A DNA stretch of 62,000 nucleotides. It comes from Gnetum montanum. Its lineage: Eukaryota > Streptophyta > Gnetopsida > Gnetales > Gnetaceae. The stretch covers positions 206,954 to 268,953 of the forward strand of contig MNCI01006496.1 in the NCBI GenBank assembly GCA_015680685.1, given 5' to 3'. This document shows, in pieces, positions 35,640 to 47,837 of the stretch. Under the pieces are notes generated by a model. The model saw nothing but the letters and a program-made list of their open reading frames with translations, was not told where the DNA came from and made no database searches. A program made the translations under genes and the position numbers. How positions within the stretch are numbered: position 1 is the first letter of the stretch; the number at the start of each line of letters is the position of its first letter.

Positions 35640-37440
35640 TGATTAGTAAACTTAAATGATCTATTGTCATAGGCCTTAGTGACTAAGAAAGGCCCTTCCT
35701 AGTTGGCTGAGAATTTATTTGTAGGTTCACAAATGGCCTTGAGAACTAAGTCCTCTTTCCTGATTGGGCATTGATGCTAGTTGTGACAATTCTTTTTTCG
35801 TTGCTTTTCTTGGTACCACTCAATGCGATCAAGCATACATATGTGATCTTCCTCTATTAAATTGAGGTATACTATTATCAACACATTATTCTAACCTTCA
35901 TTCATGAATGTTGATAGAATTACCCAAAGCAATGGAACCTACAATTCAAGTGAAAAAACTATTTTAGATCCATAGATGAGGCTATAAGGTGTCATACCTG
36001 TTGTTGTTTGATGCATTATGTGGTAGGCCCAAAGTGCATAGAATAGTTGCTCATGCCATCATCATTTGCTATTACTTAGCATCTTCTTGAGGAGGTTGAC
36101 AATAACCTTGTTGGTGGCCTCCACTTAGTCATTTGCTTGAGGGTAGTATCGCAATGAAAAGAAGTGCTTGATGCTGAAGTGCTTACAAAAGGTTTGGGTT
36201 TTAGTGTTGCTAAAATTCAGTCTATTGTCCATTACTATGGTCATGGGTAAGCTAAAATGGGTTACTATATTATCCAACACAAACTTGCAAACCTACTATG
36301 ATGTTGTCTTCCTAAGGAAAATAGCTTCAACCCACTTGGTGAAATGTTTTTTTTATGGTTATTATAAAGCTATGCCCTACAGAGGACTTAGGTGTTATGG
36401 GTCCGATGATGTCTAGGCCTCAACATTGGAATGGCCATGTGATTTGCATTGTGTGCAATTCAATTGGTGGCACATGCATTAAATTTATATGCCACTAACA
36501 ATTGTTGCACTTGTTAACTTTCAAGATGCAACTACTCTCCATGTAAGGCGAATAGTAGCCTAGCCATTTGATTTTTGTAGCCATTGCCCTAGGTGCGATG
36601 TGGCCTCCACATAGTCCTTTGTGGACTTACTCAATGATTATTTTTTACTTCATCTTCAATTATGTAGGTTAGCAGTATGCCATTGTAGGATCTACGACAT
36701 AATGTGTTATCACCTACAACGACATACTACTATGAATGTTTGCATACTATGTTCTTTTGAGTGGCAATTAAGTGTTATGGGGGCTCACCATGTAGAAGGT
36801 ACACCTTGATGTCGTCGTACCACTCTTTTGCATGGGTGGTACTAACTGTGGCTATGGATATGTCCTCAATGGTTTGTGCGATAAGTGTAGTGTAATCCAC
36901 CACCTAGATGGGCAATGCATTCAACATGCTAGGCACTATGCTAAGGACTAATGTTGCAAGTACGTCAATAATGGCATTTTTACTTTGGGGAACATTTTGG
37001 ACATGAAAAATTGTAAAGTGTTGGAGTAGGTGTTTTACCAGATCACAGTAAGGCTATAAATGTTATGTTTTATAGGTGTCAACTTTATTACCTAATTGAC
37101 CACTAGTTGTAAATCACCTTGGATCACTATGTGTTGAATTCCTAGATCACGTGTTGCAAGAATATGTCGGAGGAAACCTTGATACTTTGCTAGGTTATTA
37201 GTTTAAGGAAATACAAAATGATATGAAAAGGGTTATATCTCCCTATAGGTAAGCATGATAATAGCCATGGAACTACCCCCTTGAGAGGTTGAAGCTCCAT
37301 TGAAATGCAAGAGTGCCTCATAGTTGTCAGGCACTTGGCTAATACTACTAATGTGTTCATCTAGGAACTCAAACATTTGAGTGGTCATAATTAAGTAGGT
37401 GGGGCATGATCTGGAGGCCTATATTTTCTAATACATAAAG
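35640..37440 (-). pseudogene. Gypsy RNase H and integrase remnant
   Basis: C-terminal part of a gypsy pol on the minus strand. RNase H begins with ALLHFNGASTSQGGSSMAII (about 37300) and includes RDLGIQHIVIQGDLQLVVN (about 37130). The H2C2 zinc-binding region of integrase follows (GGHIAPRAMATKIKWLGYY, about 36590, then a C-x2-C). The integrase core shows FTKWVEAIFL (36314-36345), VMDNRLNF (about 36220) and ALWAYH (about 36020). A C-terminal KEDLVLKAI and NWEGPFLV-like block lies at about 35700, where the Trp codon is now a stop. Many stops, mostly TAG. RNase H leads directly into integrase, the gypsy order. No RT domain was found upstream on this strand; the antisense gene occupies that place. 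Confidence 0.85.
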
Positions 37441-40392
37441 GCCTATGAGTAATGTAGGATCCATAGCTAGTTGGATGAGGAGTGGGCTGCTGGTGAGATT
37501 AACACTGAGGAGGTGTTTGCAACACCACCCCCATCTCACACCCCGTTTGTGTCATGCACGTATCTACATTTCTTACCATGTGCGTGCTTATGTATGCCTT
37601 TTTAGTTTTCCTTATTTTCATGATGCTAACACTATTTTACTTTGTGTTGTAGTGGTGGTTTCCTTAGCCAAGGTGATAGTGGTCATCATAGATCACACAA
37701 AGGCCACCCTTATCATGAAATATGAGGATGTGGAGTGTGCACAACACTGGCTGTGCTAGAAATCATTGGATGTGCTAATGGCTTACCTCATGCATGCTAG
37801 GTTAATGGACCTATTCCTGGCCCTTATCTTAAGTATCCTAGTGGTCAAAATGGTTACCATCATTGACTCATTTATTAGGTAGTTATCACCTAGGTACGTG
37901 GCATGATGGTAGTGCTAGACCTCAACAAAGCCTTTTTTGCTAATCTCTTTAGCATCCCTACTGATGGTTTGAAAATTGTTGACATGGCCAGTAGAGAGAT
38001 GGACTACAAAGAGGAAATCAAGGATTGGTTGGGGGCAACTCAATCTCACAAATGCATACCTATTAAGGATGTGCTAGTGCCTTAGGTGTAGGAGCTCTAC
38101 CCTCTATTTCACACTCATGCCTTTCCAAAGCTACTTTCCCAAGGAAAGATCCTAGGGGTGGAACAAGCATGGATGATGAAGGAAGTGCTACTAGAGGGTA
38201 TGAGGTTCAACTGAACTATGTACATAGTCACCCGTATACATGTAGAGATTTCTAGGCTTCGATTCAACCTCCAAGCTAAGTTCCACATCCATTTCACATT
38301 CTTCACAGGATACCTACGAAGGTTTACAAAGCTTTTGGTCATGCGAGATGATGGGCAGTAGGTGGTGTAGGACCGTGAGTAGATATCCAAGCCATGGATC
38401 AAGCATATGTTTTTGACCACATGTGCACAAGATCCCCCAAAGGAAATTGATGAGTCATTATCAGTAATGACCAAGGGTCCTATGGGGCACTCACATTATT
38501 TGTGCAATAGTACAATCAACAGTCCTCTAGCTAGCACCAGGGATGTGAGCAAGGTATATTGCTACATAGTAGATATGGCAAGGCCATCTAAGGCTAAGAT
38601 TGAGAGGCCATACCCTCAAGAGGAAGCTACCCCTAAGATTAGGTAGTCAAGCAGCAAAAGGATCCACATTAAGCTACAAAGATTGTGAGCAGATGTTACA
38701 GGTTAGTATGTGTAGCTTCTTGGATGTCTTAGTTACATGCATGTATATATTATTATTTTTATGTTTTTCTTTTAAGATTTATGATTAATTAGCTAGTGAT
38801 GGTCTATATGTAATGGTCTACTATATTTGTTTGTGTGTTAATTGTAGAAAAAAAAGAGAGGGCTATAAGAGCAACGACCAAGGCAGTAGCAGAGGAAGCA
38901 CATCCTAAGGTTGATGAGGAGGTGGCTCATGGAGATGAGCTTTAAGAGGTAGTAGAGGCCCTATAGTAGTTGGAAGAAGAAGGGTTGCTCCATCCTAATG
39001 GGGGTGATTTTAACACTTCGTTTGATGGTACATAGATAGGTGAGCCCCCTACACTCATGCCTAAGGGCTTGCTAGGTAATCAACTTGTATTGACATCTAT
39101 CTTCCCTTGTTTACTCTGGTATCTTTAGCTATTAGGACATATGCTAATTACATCATTATATTGTAGCATCAAATATTCTTACTAGTGGTTCTACATATAT
39201 CTATCACATGGAGCCATGGGTAGATATGTTGGATAAATTCGCCTTCATGGAAGGTGTTGTTGAGGGCATGGTGGACCACTTGCAATAAGCGGACCTTTAG
39301 CTTGGTATGTGTGCAATGTTTTCATTTTTTCTATTCTTCTTACTACTTAAATTCTTAGTTTTTGGCTAAGATTGATTAGTTGTTGTATGCCTATAGGTCC
39401 TAAGCTAAAGTGGGAACTGAGCAAGGTGGCCAACGTGGATTCCCTACCTAACCTTCCTCCTAAAGTTGATCAAGTGCATCATCACATGTACAAGACATCT
39501 AACAAGTGCATGCTTTTCTATGAAAAGGCATTATGGATCTATAGGTGCTCAAATGAGCACCTGTGGAAACATGTGCATGAACTACAGGAGAGGATGACTA
39601 GCTAGGACAAGAAGATCAATGATCTTTAGTCTATATATGACTTCATAGTGGCTAGATTGTGGGGAGATAGCACCTAGTGTATCTTTGAGATTGAGTATGC
39701 CAGATACTAGATAGCTCTTAGAGGTAAGAACAAGGCCACATAGGAGTTGATGGAGTAGTAGCTCCAGAGGGATTTGCTCACTCATAAGAATCAAGATTGG
39801 AAGAATTATAACATGAAGTTTTATCAGTGGGGATAGCAGCAAAAGAACCATAAGCATCTGTACAAGCGTGAGCATGATGCATACATACGATGGTACCAAG
39901 AGGAGTCTACCAAACACTGCCACTTCAACATGTTTCTTGAGGTGACTAGTAGAAAGTAAGCATCTAACTTGTTTGTGCAAACTATGATCATGAGTGACTA
40001 TTTGGTGAGATAGATCATCAACCCCTCTAGAGAGGCCTCTTCTGGTGCATTTTCCATAGAGCCACCCATATGTACCACCATGGACAAAGGAAAGACCCTT
40101 GAGGGTATTGACTTTGGCTAGGAGGATTGGATGCAAGTTTCTGAAGTTGAGATCCTTTGCTGCTTGGAGGTCAGCCTTGAAAAGTTACCTCCAAAACTTA
40201 CTGATGTAGGACCCTCCTAGGTTAGTTAGTTTTTTATGCTTTCTATGTATTGAGTTAGCTTGTATAATGCATATTTTCTTACTAATTGCACATGTTTATT
40301 AATGGTTGTGGTAGGTACTAGGCAATGTTGTAGGCCCTAGTGACCAGGTAGAGGAAGTAGAAACTCCACCCGCACCTAGCACTACTAGTTGA
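37441..40392 (+). pseudogene. Antisense multi-exon gene inside the gypsy element (unknown function)
   Basis: A gene-like frame opposite to gag-pol. Five GT-AG introns can be placed: 37560-37652, 38702-38847, 39076-39166, 39305-39396 and 40221-40314 (93, 146, 91, 92 and 94 nt). Removing each keeps one continuous frame from about 37470 to a natural TGA at 40390-40392. That frame is broken by about thirty stops, mostly TAG, at places where CAG or CAA is plausible. The product has a Pro/Ser-rich N-terminus with SHTPF and PIPGPYLKYPSG. A hydrophobic-charged middle follows (FFANLFSIPTDGLKIVDMAS, then FTGYLRRFTKLLVMRDDG), then an Arg/Lys/Glu-rich possible coiled coil from about 39480 to 39960, and an acidic Pro-rich end. 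I do not recognise the family. Antisense ORFs are known in some Tat-lineage gypsy elements, and a captured host gene is the alternative. First exon and start codon are uncertain. Confidence 0.7.
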
Positions 40393-40559
40393 GCATGACC
40401 AGATGTATCACCCACTGGGCTTTGTTGCGACATTTTTGCTATATGATGTTATTCATGCTATGTATTTCTATTCATATTAAATTTTCTATGAATATTGGTG
40501 TAATGTATAAAATTTTATCCATATGTGACGATTTTATTGCATTTGCTATGAGTATGTGA

Positions 40560-40900
40560 GTTTGGGCCATTGTGAGCCATAGTGATACTAGGCCTTTGCA
40601 AGCCATAGCAAGTCTATTGTTAGTTTAAAGCCTTGACAAGTCCCATGCTAGTTTAAGGCCATAGCAAGATGCTAGTTTTGGCCATTTTTGGTTATTTGTT
40701 ACCAGTTTAAGGCCATAGCGGGCCATAGTGATAGTTTTAGGCAATTCCGGGACACATATTTCTATCTCTTTTATGGTTGTGATAGGATTAACAATGATAA
40801 TTCAAGGACATTCTAGGCCAAAGTGATAGTTGAAGGTCATTCCAAGCCACATGTTGCTAGTTTAAAGCCATTCCAAACCATGTGTTGCTATCTCTCTTTT
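40560..40900. repeat. Minisatellite between antisense gene and protease
   Basis: Imperfect units such as agtttaaggccatagc followed by gggccatagtg. Related to the array at 35170-35560 but with ggcca replacing gtcat. The A-B derivative keeps a short piece of the same kind (about 31370-31405). Confidence 0.75.
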
Positions 40901-41289
40901 TAGTAATTTTTTGCATTTATGATTTTTATGCACTTTGATATTTTTCATGCATTAACCTAATAACTGTGAGAGTGTAAACTAACCAAGTGAATGCATAAAA
41001 AAAGTAGAAAAATGTATAAAAAGGTGAATAAATGTGTAAACAGAGCAAAATAATGCATACTAACATAAGCAATGATGAGTAGAAAATAGTGTTAATCTAA
41101 CTAAAACAAATGTGACATAAGCAAAAAGGTAGAATATAGGATGCGTGGAAGCAGATAGCAGGTAGGCACCTAGTGCATTTTGGACTAAGGGGATACCTAA
41201 GTTGCATAGTTGCTTCCTAACTTGATGTGGGTCAAGAGGTGTGTAGGGCCTAGATTACACTATCTGGTAGTCTCCTTTATCCTTGCTCA

Positions 41290-41998
41290 CTACTTTAAAA
41301 GGTGATTCTACTCAAAGAGCATCTTTTAATAGGTCACCAACTTCTTTTGTCTTTTCGGATGTGTCTACCTTATGTGCCTCATCATCTGCCATAGGCGCAT
41401 CATCAGGAAATTGAGACCCTTGTACCATATCTATGTTGTTGATGGCCAAAAGGGTAGCATTATCACCATGGATGATAACTTCGCCACCTTCATATGGAAG
41501 GTGGATTTCTTGATGAATGGAAGAGGAGACAACTCATAATTGGACAAGCCAAGATCTACCCAATATTAAGTTAAAGCTCGACATTTCCTCTATGACAATG
41601 AATTTAGTAGTGATGGGGAATTGCTCCCCTACTACAAAGGCTATGGTGACAATGCCCTTCACGATGATGCATGACCTATTAAAGGATTTCAGACATGTGG
41701 AATTTGTTGGCTTAATTTGATCTATGAGGTCTAGTTTGTCCATGACAGTGTATGGAATTATGTTTGCTGTTGCTTTGTTTTCAACATGAACTATACAAAT
41801 TTTGCATTTCCTGACATGTATGGTGATGAACATGGATGCTGTTATGACCTTGCCCCTCTTAGGATTGACTTTAATTCCTTCCTTGTGAAATGCTAGAGAT
41901 GTGGAACTTGATTCTTGTATTGTGGTAGATAACATCACTATATGGATGGAGGTCTCATCTGTAAGGATGTCCTCCATGATAGGAATGAAGGTCAACAT
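41290..41998 (-). pseudogene. Gypsy aspartic protease region remnant
   Basis: On the minus strand a 154-residue open stretch contains IVHVENKATANIIPYTVMDK, then IVKGIVTIAFVVGEQ, and ends in SFNLILGRSWL. This matches the retropepsin-like fold between gag and RT of gypsy elements, where ILGRSWL is the C-terminal hallmark. The active-site D-S/T-G is not preserved (the corresponding place reads ENKA), so it would be inactive. Past the first stop (about 41533) the strand continues to about 41290 with VVSSSIHQEIHLPYEGGEV, typical of the linker to RT. RT does not follow: minisatellite and the antisense gene are met instead. Confidence 0.75.
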
Positions 41999-42199
41999 CT
42001 ACATCATTTCTTTGTAATGGATAGGTGAGGTCATGATCAAGTCATACAAGCTCAATGTTGTGTTTTTCTATTTGACTACTGACTTAACTTGGGCTAATGC
42101 ATCCATGAAGTCTTTTCTATTAGTTGCATTTTTGCTAACCTTAACTTATTCTATGTGGCCTAAGAGATAGATCTCTCATGGAGGTGAAGTAAGATTTAT

Positions 42200-44350
42200 G
42201 TCCTTGGTTTTCTTAGGGGCCTAAGTGCTCCTTGATGATTTACTCATTGTGACTTGTTCAATTGCCTTGGCCATGGGGACTATAGATATGGGGACTAGTT
42301 TTGGTAAACCTAGCACTCTTTGGTCTTGATGTTGCCTAATCATCTTATCTACAAGACACTCATTGGGTCTCCTAGGTTGCCACCTCAAGGACCTGCTAGT
42401 GTGGCTAGTGGGGTTGCCCCTTGGAAAGGAAGGAACCGATGTGTTAGCCACTACGGGGTTTTGGGTGAGTGAGGGGATAGCATGCTATGACAATTGGATG
42501 ATAAAGGATGGTTGAACCACTATTGTTGATGTAACTTGCAAGTGGACCCTAATTATGAAGGGTGTTGTGGGTACTTGAGGTGGCTATCTAAGGACAAAAG
42601 AGGGTCAGGAACCCATGGGGGCTGAGGGAACCTTTGTGCTATGAAACGAAACATAGATCATAAATGGCCACTGCACTGGTTCTAGTTTGTCATAAATGCT
42701 AATAGTTTTTATGATATAGTGGACATCATCCACATTTAGAGGGTCATTGTTTACCGTCATGGATTGGTTTTGAAGCTTGACCAGGTTAGCAATGTCAAGT
42801 ACTAGCTCACCTTTGTCAATCATACTTTGCAAATCACCATGCAAGGCTATGCAAAAATTAGTGTTATGGCTAGACAACTAGTGGCAGTGGGAAAATTGGT
42901 ATAGCCTAAAATTCCTTAGGACTGAGGGCACATTTGGTCCTACCAATGTGGGATTTTTTAGTAGCTCGCAATACCTATCATGTTTCTTATGGGCATCCTT
43001 GGACACTTCCTTGTATTGGATGTGTTTGACTTTTAATAGTTGATCTAGTAGATTTGAAGGTTTTAACGATAGTAGGGTGTACTTAGAGATATCCTTGCAC
43101 TCAAAGTTAGGCCTTGAAAGAGCTTGCGTTGTGGCCACTAAGGACATAGGTTGGTTGGTTGCCCTAGTGCTAGGATTAGCTACTTTTTTGTTAGCCAGGG
43201 CTCTAGGCTACCTAGCCATTGGCCTTGGGCTAGTTTTTTTGGCCTCTTTGGCCATAGTTTCCACCATTGCATTCTACTTTCCCTTATTCTTGTCCCTCCT
43301 TACATCTTGGTTATTGTAGGCCGCATAGGCCAGGTCCTTATTGGCTTCTACCACAACTTGCATGCCCTTGGTTTGGGCGAAGGCTTGGCTTAGAGACTAC
43401 AGGCGCAAGTAATATATTTTTGACTTTATGAAGTCATTGACTATGCCCTTTAAGATGGCCAAGAGGTGTGTTTCAGCTATCAACTCTTGTATTTCAGTTA
43501 ATGAGGCACTCTAGAATTGAATGAATTTTTGCATGAGCTCTAGGTATCACTACTTGATCTTAATCAGTTGGTTCAAAGTTGTTTCCAGCTTCAAGTTGTA
43601 TTTGAAGTGCATTACAAATTGGCTTAGAAGATCCTCCAAAGAGGAGATAGAGCTTCTAGGTACTGCATGATACCAATCTAATTCTTTGCTAGTGAGTGAC
43701 ATGGAAAACATGCATATGATGGCATGTAGCCATGCTTGCAACAACAAACACTCCAACCTAAACATGACCAAATATACATTCAAGTCCCCCTCGCCATTGT
43801 ATTTGGTGAACTAAGGTAGTGGCACTCTAGTTGGAAGAGTTAGAAGAGGGACCACACAACTTATAGGATTTTCCTAGTAAAAGTTCATCACTCTTACAAT
43901 TTTGAAGGAGGTGGCCTTGAGTTGCTTCACCTCTTTTTTTAGGCTTTGAATCATCTAGAATGCTTGGTTTAAGTTTTGGGACATTCTAGTTGGCTCTGCT
44001 AATTGTGTGATTTTCTATTGGCCTAGCTATGTGATCCATGGCCTGGTTGTAGGTTGCAAAATTGCAAAATGCACTTGATGCATAGGACATGTTGTAGGGA
44101 TAGTGATTGGGGTAGGCAAGGCATACATGGGTTGGGTCGATGCTAGGGGTGCTAACAAAAAAAGGTAAGATGTAGGGTTCCTGAGTCACTTGGGGCCTAG
44201 AGATATGCCCTATGTGGACGTATGGTTGAGTTGACATAGTTACTATGGGTAGTGATGGTTGAATGGATGGCAATGATGCCATGAAGGGTAAGCCAAAGGA
44301 GGCTACTGCATCATAATATGTATGTTGTGTTTGATGTGTTGGTATCACAA
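42200..44350 (-). pseudogene. Gypsy gag remnant of the B-C element
   Basis: Structural polyprotein remnant on the minus strand. A Pro/Thr/Tyr-rich N-terminus lies at 43986-44348. The retrotransposon-gag core at 43550-43783 reads VMFRLECLLLQAW, then SMSLTSKELDWYHAVPRSSI, then LSQFVMHFKYN, the usual FxxxL and LxWYxxLPxxSIxSW pattern. A C-terminal HNTNFCIALHGDLQSMIDKG (about 42820) corresponds to the HDTEDCxxLRDEIxxLIxxG motif after the knuckle in Tat-type gag. Basic, Ser/Pro-rich sequence at 42221-42451 leads toward protease. Frames shift several times. A short piece of the gag start is also kept in the A-B derivative. Confidence 0.8.
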
Positions 44351-45376
44351 GAATTGACCTAGAAGGTAATGCTGGTGATTTGATTATCTCAAGGAGAATG
44401 GGTGAATGAGACTACAGAAGAGCTAGACTAGGTATTGCTTGTTGGAAGATGGTGTGGAAAGAGCCCTCCTACCCAGAGTGAGATTTGAACTCATCCTCTC
44501 TACTATAGGCCCTCCTCATAGTCCATTCCTATGTCACACACACCTACTTAGATGAGCTGGGATAATATCCAATATTAGGGCTCTATGAGTAGGATGATAT
44601 TAAGTGAGGAGGGGATATACTCTTGTCCATTCTGATGGATCAATTCATAGCTTCATTTGCTTCCAAGTCCAAGTAGTCTAAGGTACCCTTGCTTGAATCA
44701 TTGTGCAAATAAAGTTGTATTGCTCATTTCTTAGCACAACATACTCTAGGTCTTGATCACATAGCCTAAGGCATTGCCTTGGCTCCACCATTACAAGATT
44801 CCTAGGGTTGTCAATCCTAGTCTCCTATTGGATGGGCAAGACAACAAGTGTGCTTGGGACTAATGTTGAAGGTTGTTTTAGGTTCATGGATGTGGATTAA
44901 GTTGAAAGAGGGGACTACAAGGGTTACTAATTTTGAAATACTGCTAACACCACTAACTACACTCTCTATGTTGGAGCTGACTACACTCTCTATGCCAGAA
45001 AGTTTCCTATGCTCTCTATGCTAGAGCTAACTAGGCTCTCTATGTTAGAAAGCTAACTATGCCCTCTATGCTAGAGCTTACTACACTCCAAATAAAAGCA
45101 TCAAGAACTTGGCAAATAGTGGATATGTGTGCTTTGGATCACTACATTGAGTTTTGAGGGAATTGACAATGGGTTCTAATCTACATTAATTGGTTGGTAG
45201 ATAACAACTGTGTTGGCCTAAGATCTAGCTACTACTATGTGTGTAGCAAGTCCATAGGAGTGTTATGGTCTACAATGGCTTGAAGCCAACAACTATGATG
45301 TAGAGAGCATTCAAAAAAACCACAATAAAGTTTGAAAAAGAAAATAGTCAGGCCCTCTTTCTAGTACTAGAAACTA
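44351..45376 (-). other. 5' leader of the B-C element, with tandem repeats
   Basis: Sequence between LTR-C and gag. Short repeats at 44935-45085 (ctatgctctctatgctagagct and variants, about six units of 20-28 bp) resemble the hairpin units of the LTR U3. I could not identify a primer-binding site next to LTR-C (45358-45376). Confidence 0.6.
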
Positions 45377-47041
45377 TGGCAACTGAAAATGTTGATGGCT
45401 AGAACACTGATCTCCATAGGTAAATAGCCTAACCCAGAACCCATGCGAGGGCCTATTGGAGGTAGAGATAAGATGCCTTGGATAATCTAGTTGATTAAAT
45501 AGGGACTTATCAGATGCAATGGGTGTGCAACATGATTAGCCATAGTGTTGATGCAAAATAATGCTAAGTGTTCAAGCAGTGTCAACAAGGTCAAGCGTAA
45601 TCAAGAATTTCAGTGAAGTGGATGATGTCAATGTGTGTCGATCATCACCTAACTGTAGTTTTAAGTGTGGATATGAGGTAAAACAACAAAAATGCAAGTG
45701 TGAAAAATGCAAAAAAATAAAAAGAGAGAAATGAATCATCACCCCAAATGGGGTTAAGCGTAGTTAACACAAAAAAGGGTTAGAAGGTACACAATGTACA
45801 ATAGGAGTAGTGGATAGCATAGTCATGGTCTTGGAGGTGTTTGGCCATGAATACTGGCATTTTGCCAAGATGTTTGTGTTTGTTGGGTTGGCCACCACAA
45901 TGTACCATTAGCTACAATGTTCTGGTGGACTGCAATTGTCTATGACTTTGTCAATATGCCTTTGGTCCTCTTCTAAGCGCTTCTCAAGCTTTCCAAGTCT
46001 TTGATTTGCCAATTTGCCAACCTTGAAAAATTTGAGGATGTAGGTGTTTATAGGCCTAGGGTTATTACAGAATGTGGGATGATTGCCATATGGCAGAGGC
46101 GTTGGTTGGGACTATGCTCTCACCCAACTATGATCTCCACTAAGCTGGTGGTGTTGTGCTTTGCTATGCTCTATTGGACTTTGCAAAACTATAACTATGT
46201 TGACAACTGCATGTGTGTGATGAGAAGATTGTAGGGTACCTAAAAATTAAAGCTAGAGATGATACCCTATGGGACTATGCTCTCCATGCTCTCACATGGG
46301 ATTGAGTGTAGTTACAATTTTTGGGGCAAAAAAGGGGTATAGAAAAGAAGCATTTTGTTAACTACACTTGCCAAAGGTCAGTTAGAGTTGAGCTAAGTGA
46401 TGTTGCCATGCTGTGGAGGCCACTAGAGGTTATTCTTGTTGACTACGCTCTAGACTAGGGAAGATTGTAGTCCCATACTTAGAAAAAATAAGATGCAAAA
46501 CATGGCCATGTGTTGACTACACTCTCCACTGAAGGCTTACTATGCTCTAGGTTGCAGAAGAGTGTAGTCCCAGTGCTAAGGAAGTTTTAGAAAAATGAGT
46601 TTCTTGTAAACTATGCTCCCCATGGAAGGTTGAATACACTTCCAATTGGAAATGAGCATAGTCCTAGGACTTGTCAATACTTGTGAAAACCTATCCTTTT
46701 GTTGACTATGATCTCCATTGGAGGATGAATACACTTTGGGGTAGTGTAGAGTGCAGTCCCAACAGTTAGAAAGATTTTCTACAACTAGATTTGTGTTGAC
46801 ACTTAAAAAAAATTGCAAAACTGGCCTTCGTGTTAACTATGCTCTCCACAAGAGGCTGACTACACTTTGGGGTAGTGGAGATGGTAGTTCCAACACTTAG
46901 AAAAAGTTGCAAAATTGGCCTTCATGCTGACTATGCTTTCCATGAGAGGCTAACCATGCTCTCATTTGGAGGAGAGCGTAGTCTCAACACTTAGAAAAAA
47001 TTGTAGTTGGGATGTCATAGTTTAGGGTTAGTGGTGTTTTA
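45377..47041 (-). repeat. LTR-C (5' LTR) of the gypsy array
   Basis: 1665 bp, plus-strand edges TGGCAACTGAAAATG and GTGGTGTTTTA, collinear with LTR-B throughout. The homology with A and B stops at 47041, where A and B continue into the polypurine tract. This proves that 47042 onward is external flank. Confidence 0.85.
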
Positions 47042-47837
47042 GCCTTACCACATGTTCTACTACCATCCTCCATCATGACCACCCTCAAATAACTTTCACA
47101 TTGCTTGTTGTTTAGTAGTGCTATCAATCATCACCTATCATAGTGCTCTATGGGCATCAACGACACCATGGATCATTCCCTCCCCTATTGCTAATCATTA
47201 TCTCCCATGTTGCAGATCATCACCTCCCATGCCAAAGATCATTGCCTCCCCCTCTAGTGTAAAACAAAACCCTCATTACCAATGTGGGCCCTATTGATGG
47301 GCCATGTTGACCTCATATGGGGCTTCTTAGATAGTGAGGAGGGACATGCAAGCCCCAAAACAAGGCTGTGCAGGCCCCAAGAAGGGCCATGCAAACTAAA
47401 AAAAAGGACCATGTGGGGACCTACAAGTCCACATAAGGGTTGAGCCAACCTCTGTGAGCCTTGCTGGCCCTACACAAACTGCATGGTAGAAAATTCCACA
47501 CCACCATAGAAAACACGATTGTCTATGCACACCTCCTTGCCTATCACTACCCTTATCAATGCATCTAGCCTGGTCACCAATGTTGCCCAGTAGCCACCCA
47601 GGCCATCACTGATGCACCACCATTACCATTATTGTTGTTGGAATGAAACAAAAAATTCTCTGTTATTTAATGAGAAATTTTTAATTGCTTGTCAACTAAC
47701 AAAAAAATTAAAATTTTTGTTAATCAACAAAAAATTCAAATTTCTATCATTGAATTGTCAGTTTAATTTAAAAACATGCAAAAGAAATTTCAAAAATAGA
47801 ATTTGACACATTAGCAACATGTAAGATAAAAATTATT
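47042..47837. other. Right flank of the gypsy array; no gene recognised
   Basis: Moderately GC-rich to about 47620 (atcacctcccatg- and caccatcct-like runs), then AT-rich. Open frames at 47254-47448 (minus) and 47612-47806 (plus) show no family motif. Confidence 0.4.

Larger units (their letters stand above)
22468..47041 (-). mobile_element. Three-LTR gypsy array (LTR-A, internal, LTR-B, internal, LTR-C)
   Basis: Three copies of one LTR lie in the same orientation at 22468-29827 (interrupted), 32375-34075 and 45377-47041. In each, the plus-strand right edge of A and B abuts a polypyrimidine run (ggcccctctttNttg) that is the minus-strand polypurine tract, while C does not. C is therefore the 5' LTR and A the 3' LTR of a minus-strand gypsy array with B shared in the middle. 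Net LTR lengths are 1687, 1701 and 1665 bp. Such arrays arise by unequal recombination between LTRs or sister elements. The 5-bp flanks outside A (atggg) and C (gcctt) do not match, so the outer ends do not come from one simple insertion or have since changed. Confidence 0.85.

Noticed and set aside
38115-38474. 119-codon minus-strand frame
   Set aside because: Shadow of exon 2 of the plus-strand gene; no domain, no splice-compatible neighbour.
39582-40136. 184-codon minus-strand frame
   Set aside because: Antisense of exon 5 of the antisense gene; no gypsy or other motif. It stays open because TAG-type stops are on the other strand.
47254-47448. 64-codon minus-strand frame with GP-rich sequence
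   Set aside because: No motif, atypical composition explained by tandem aggccc-like runs.
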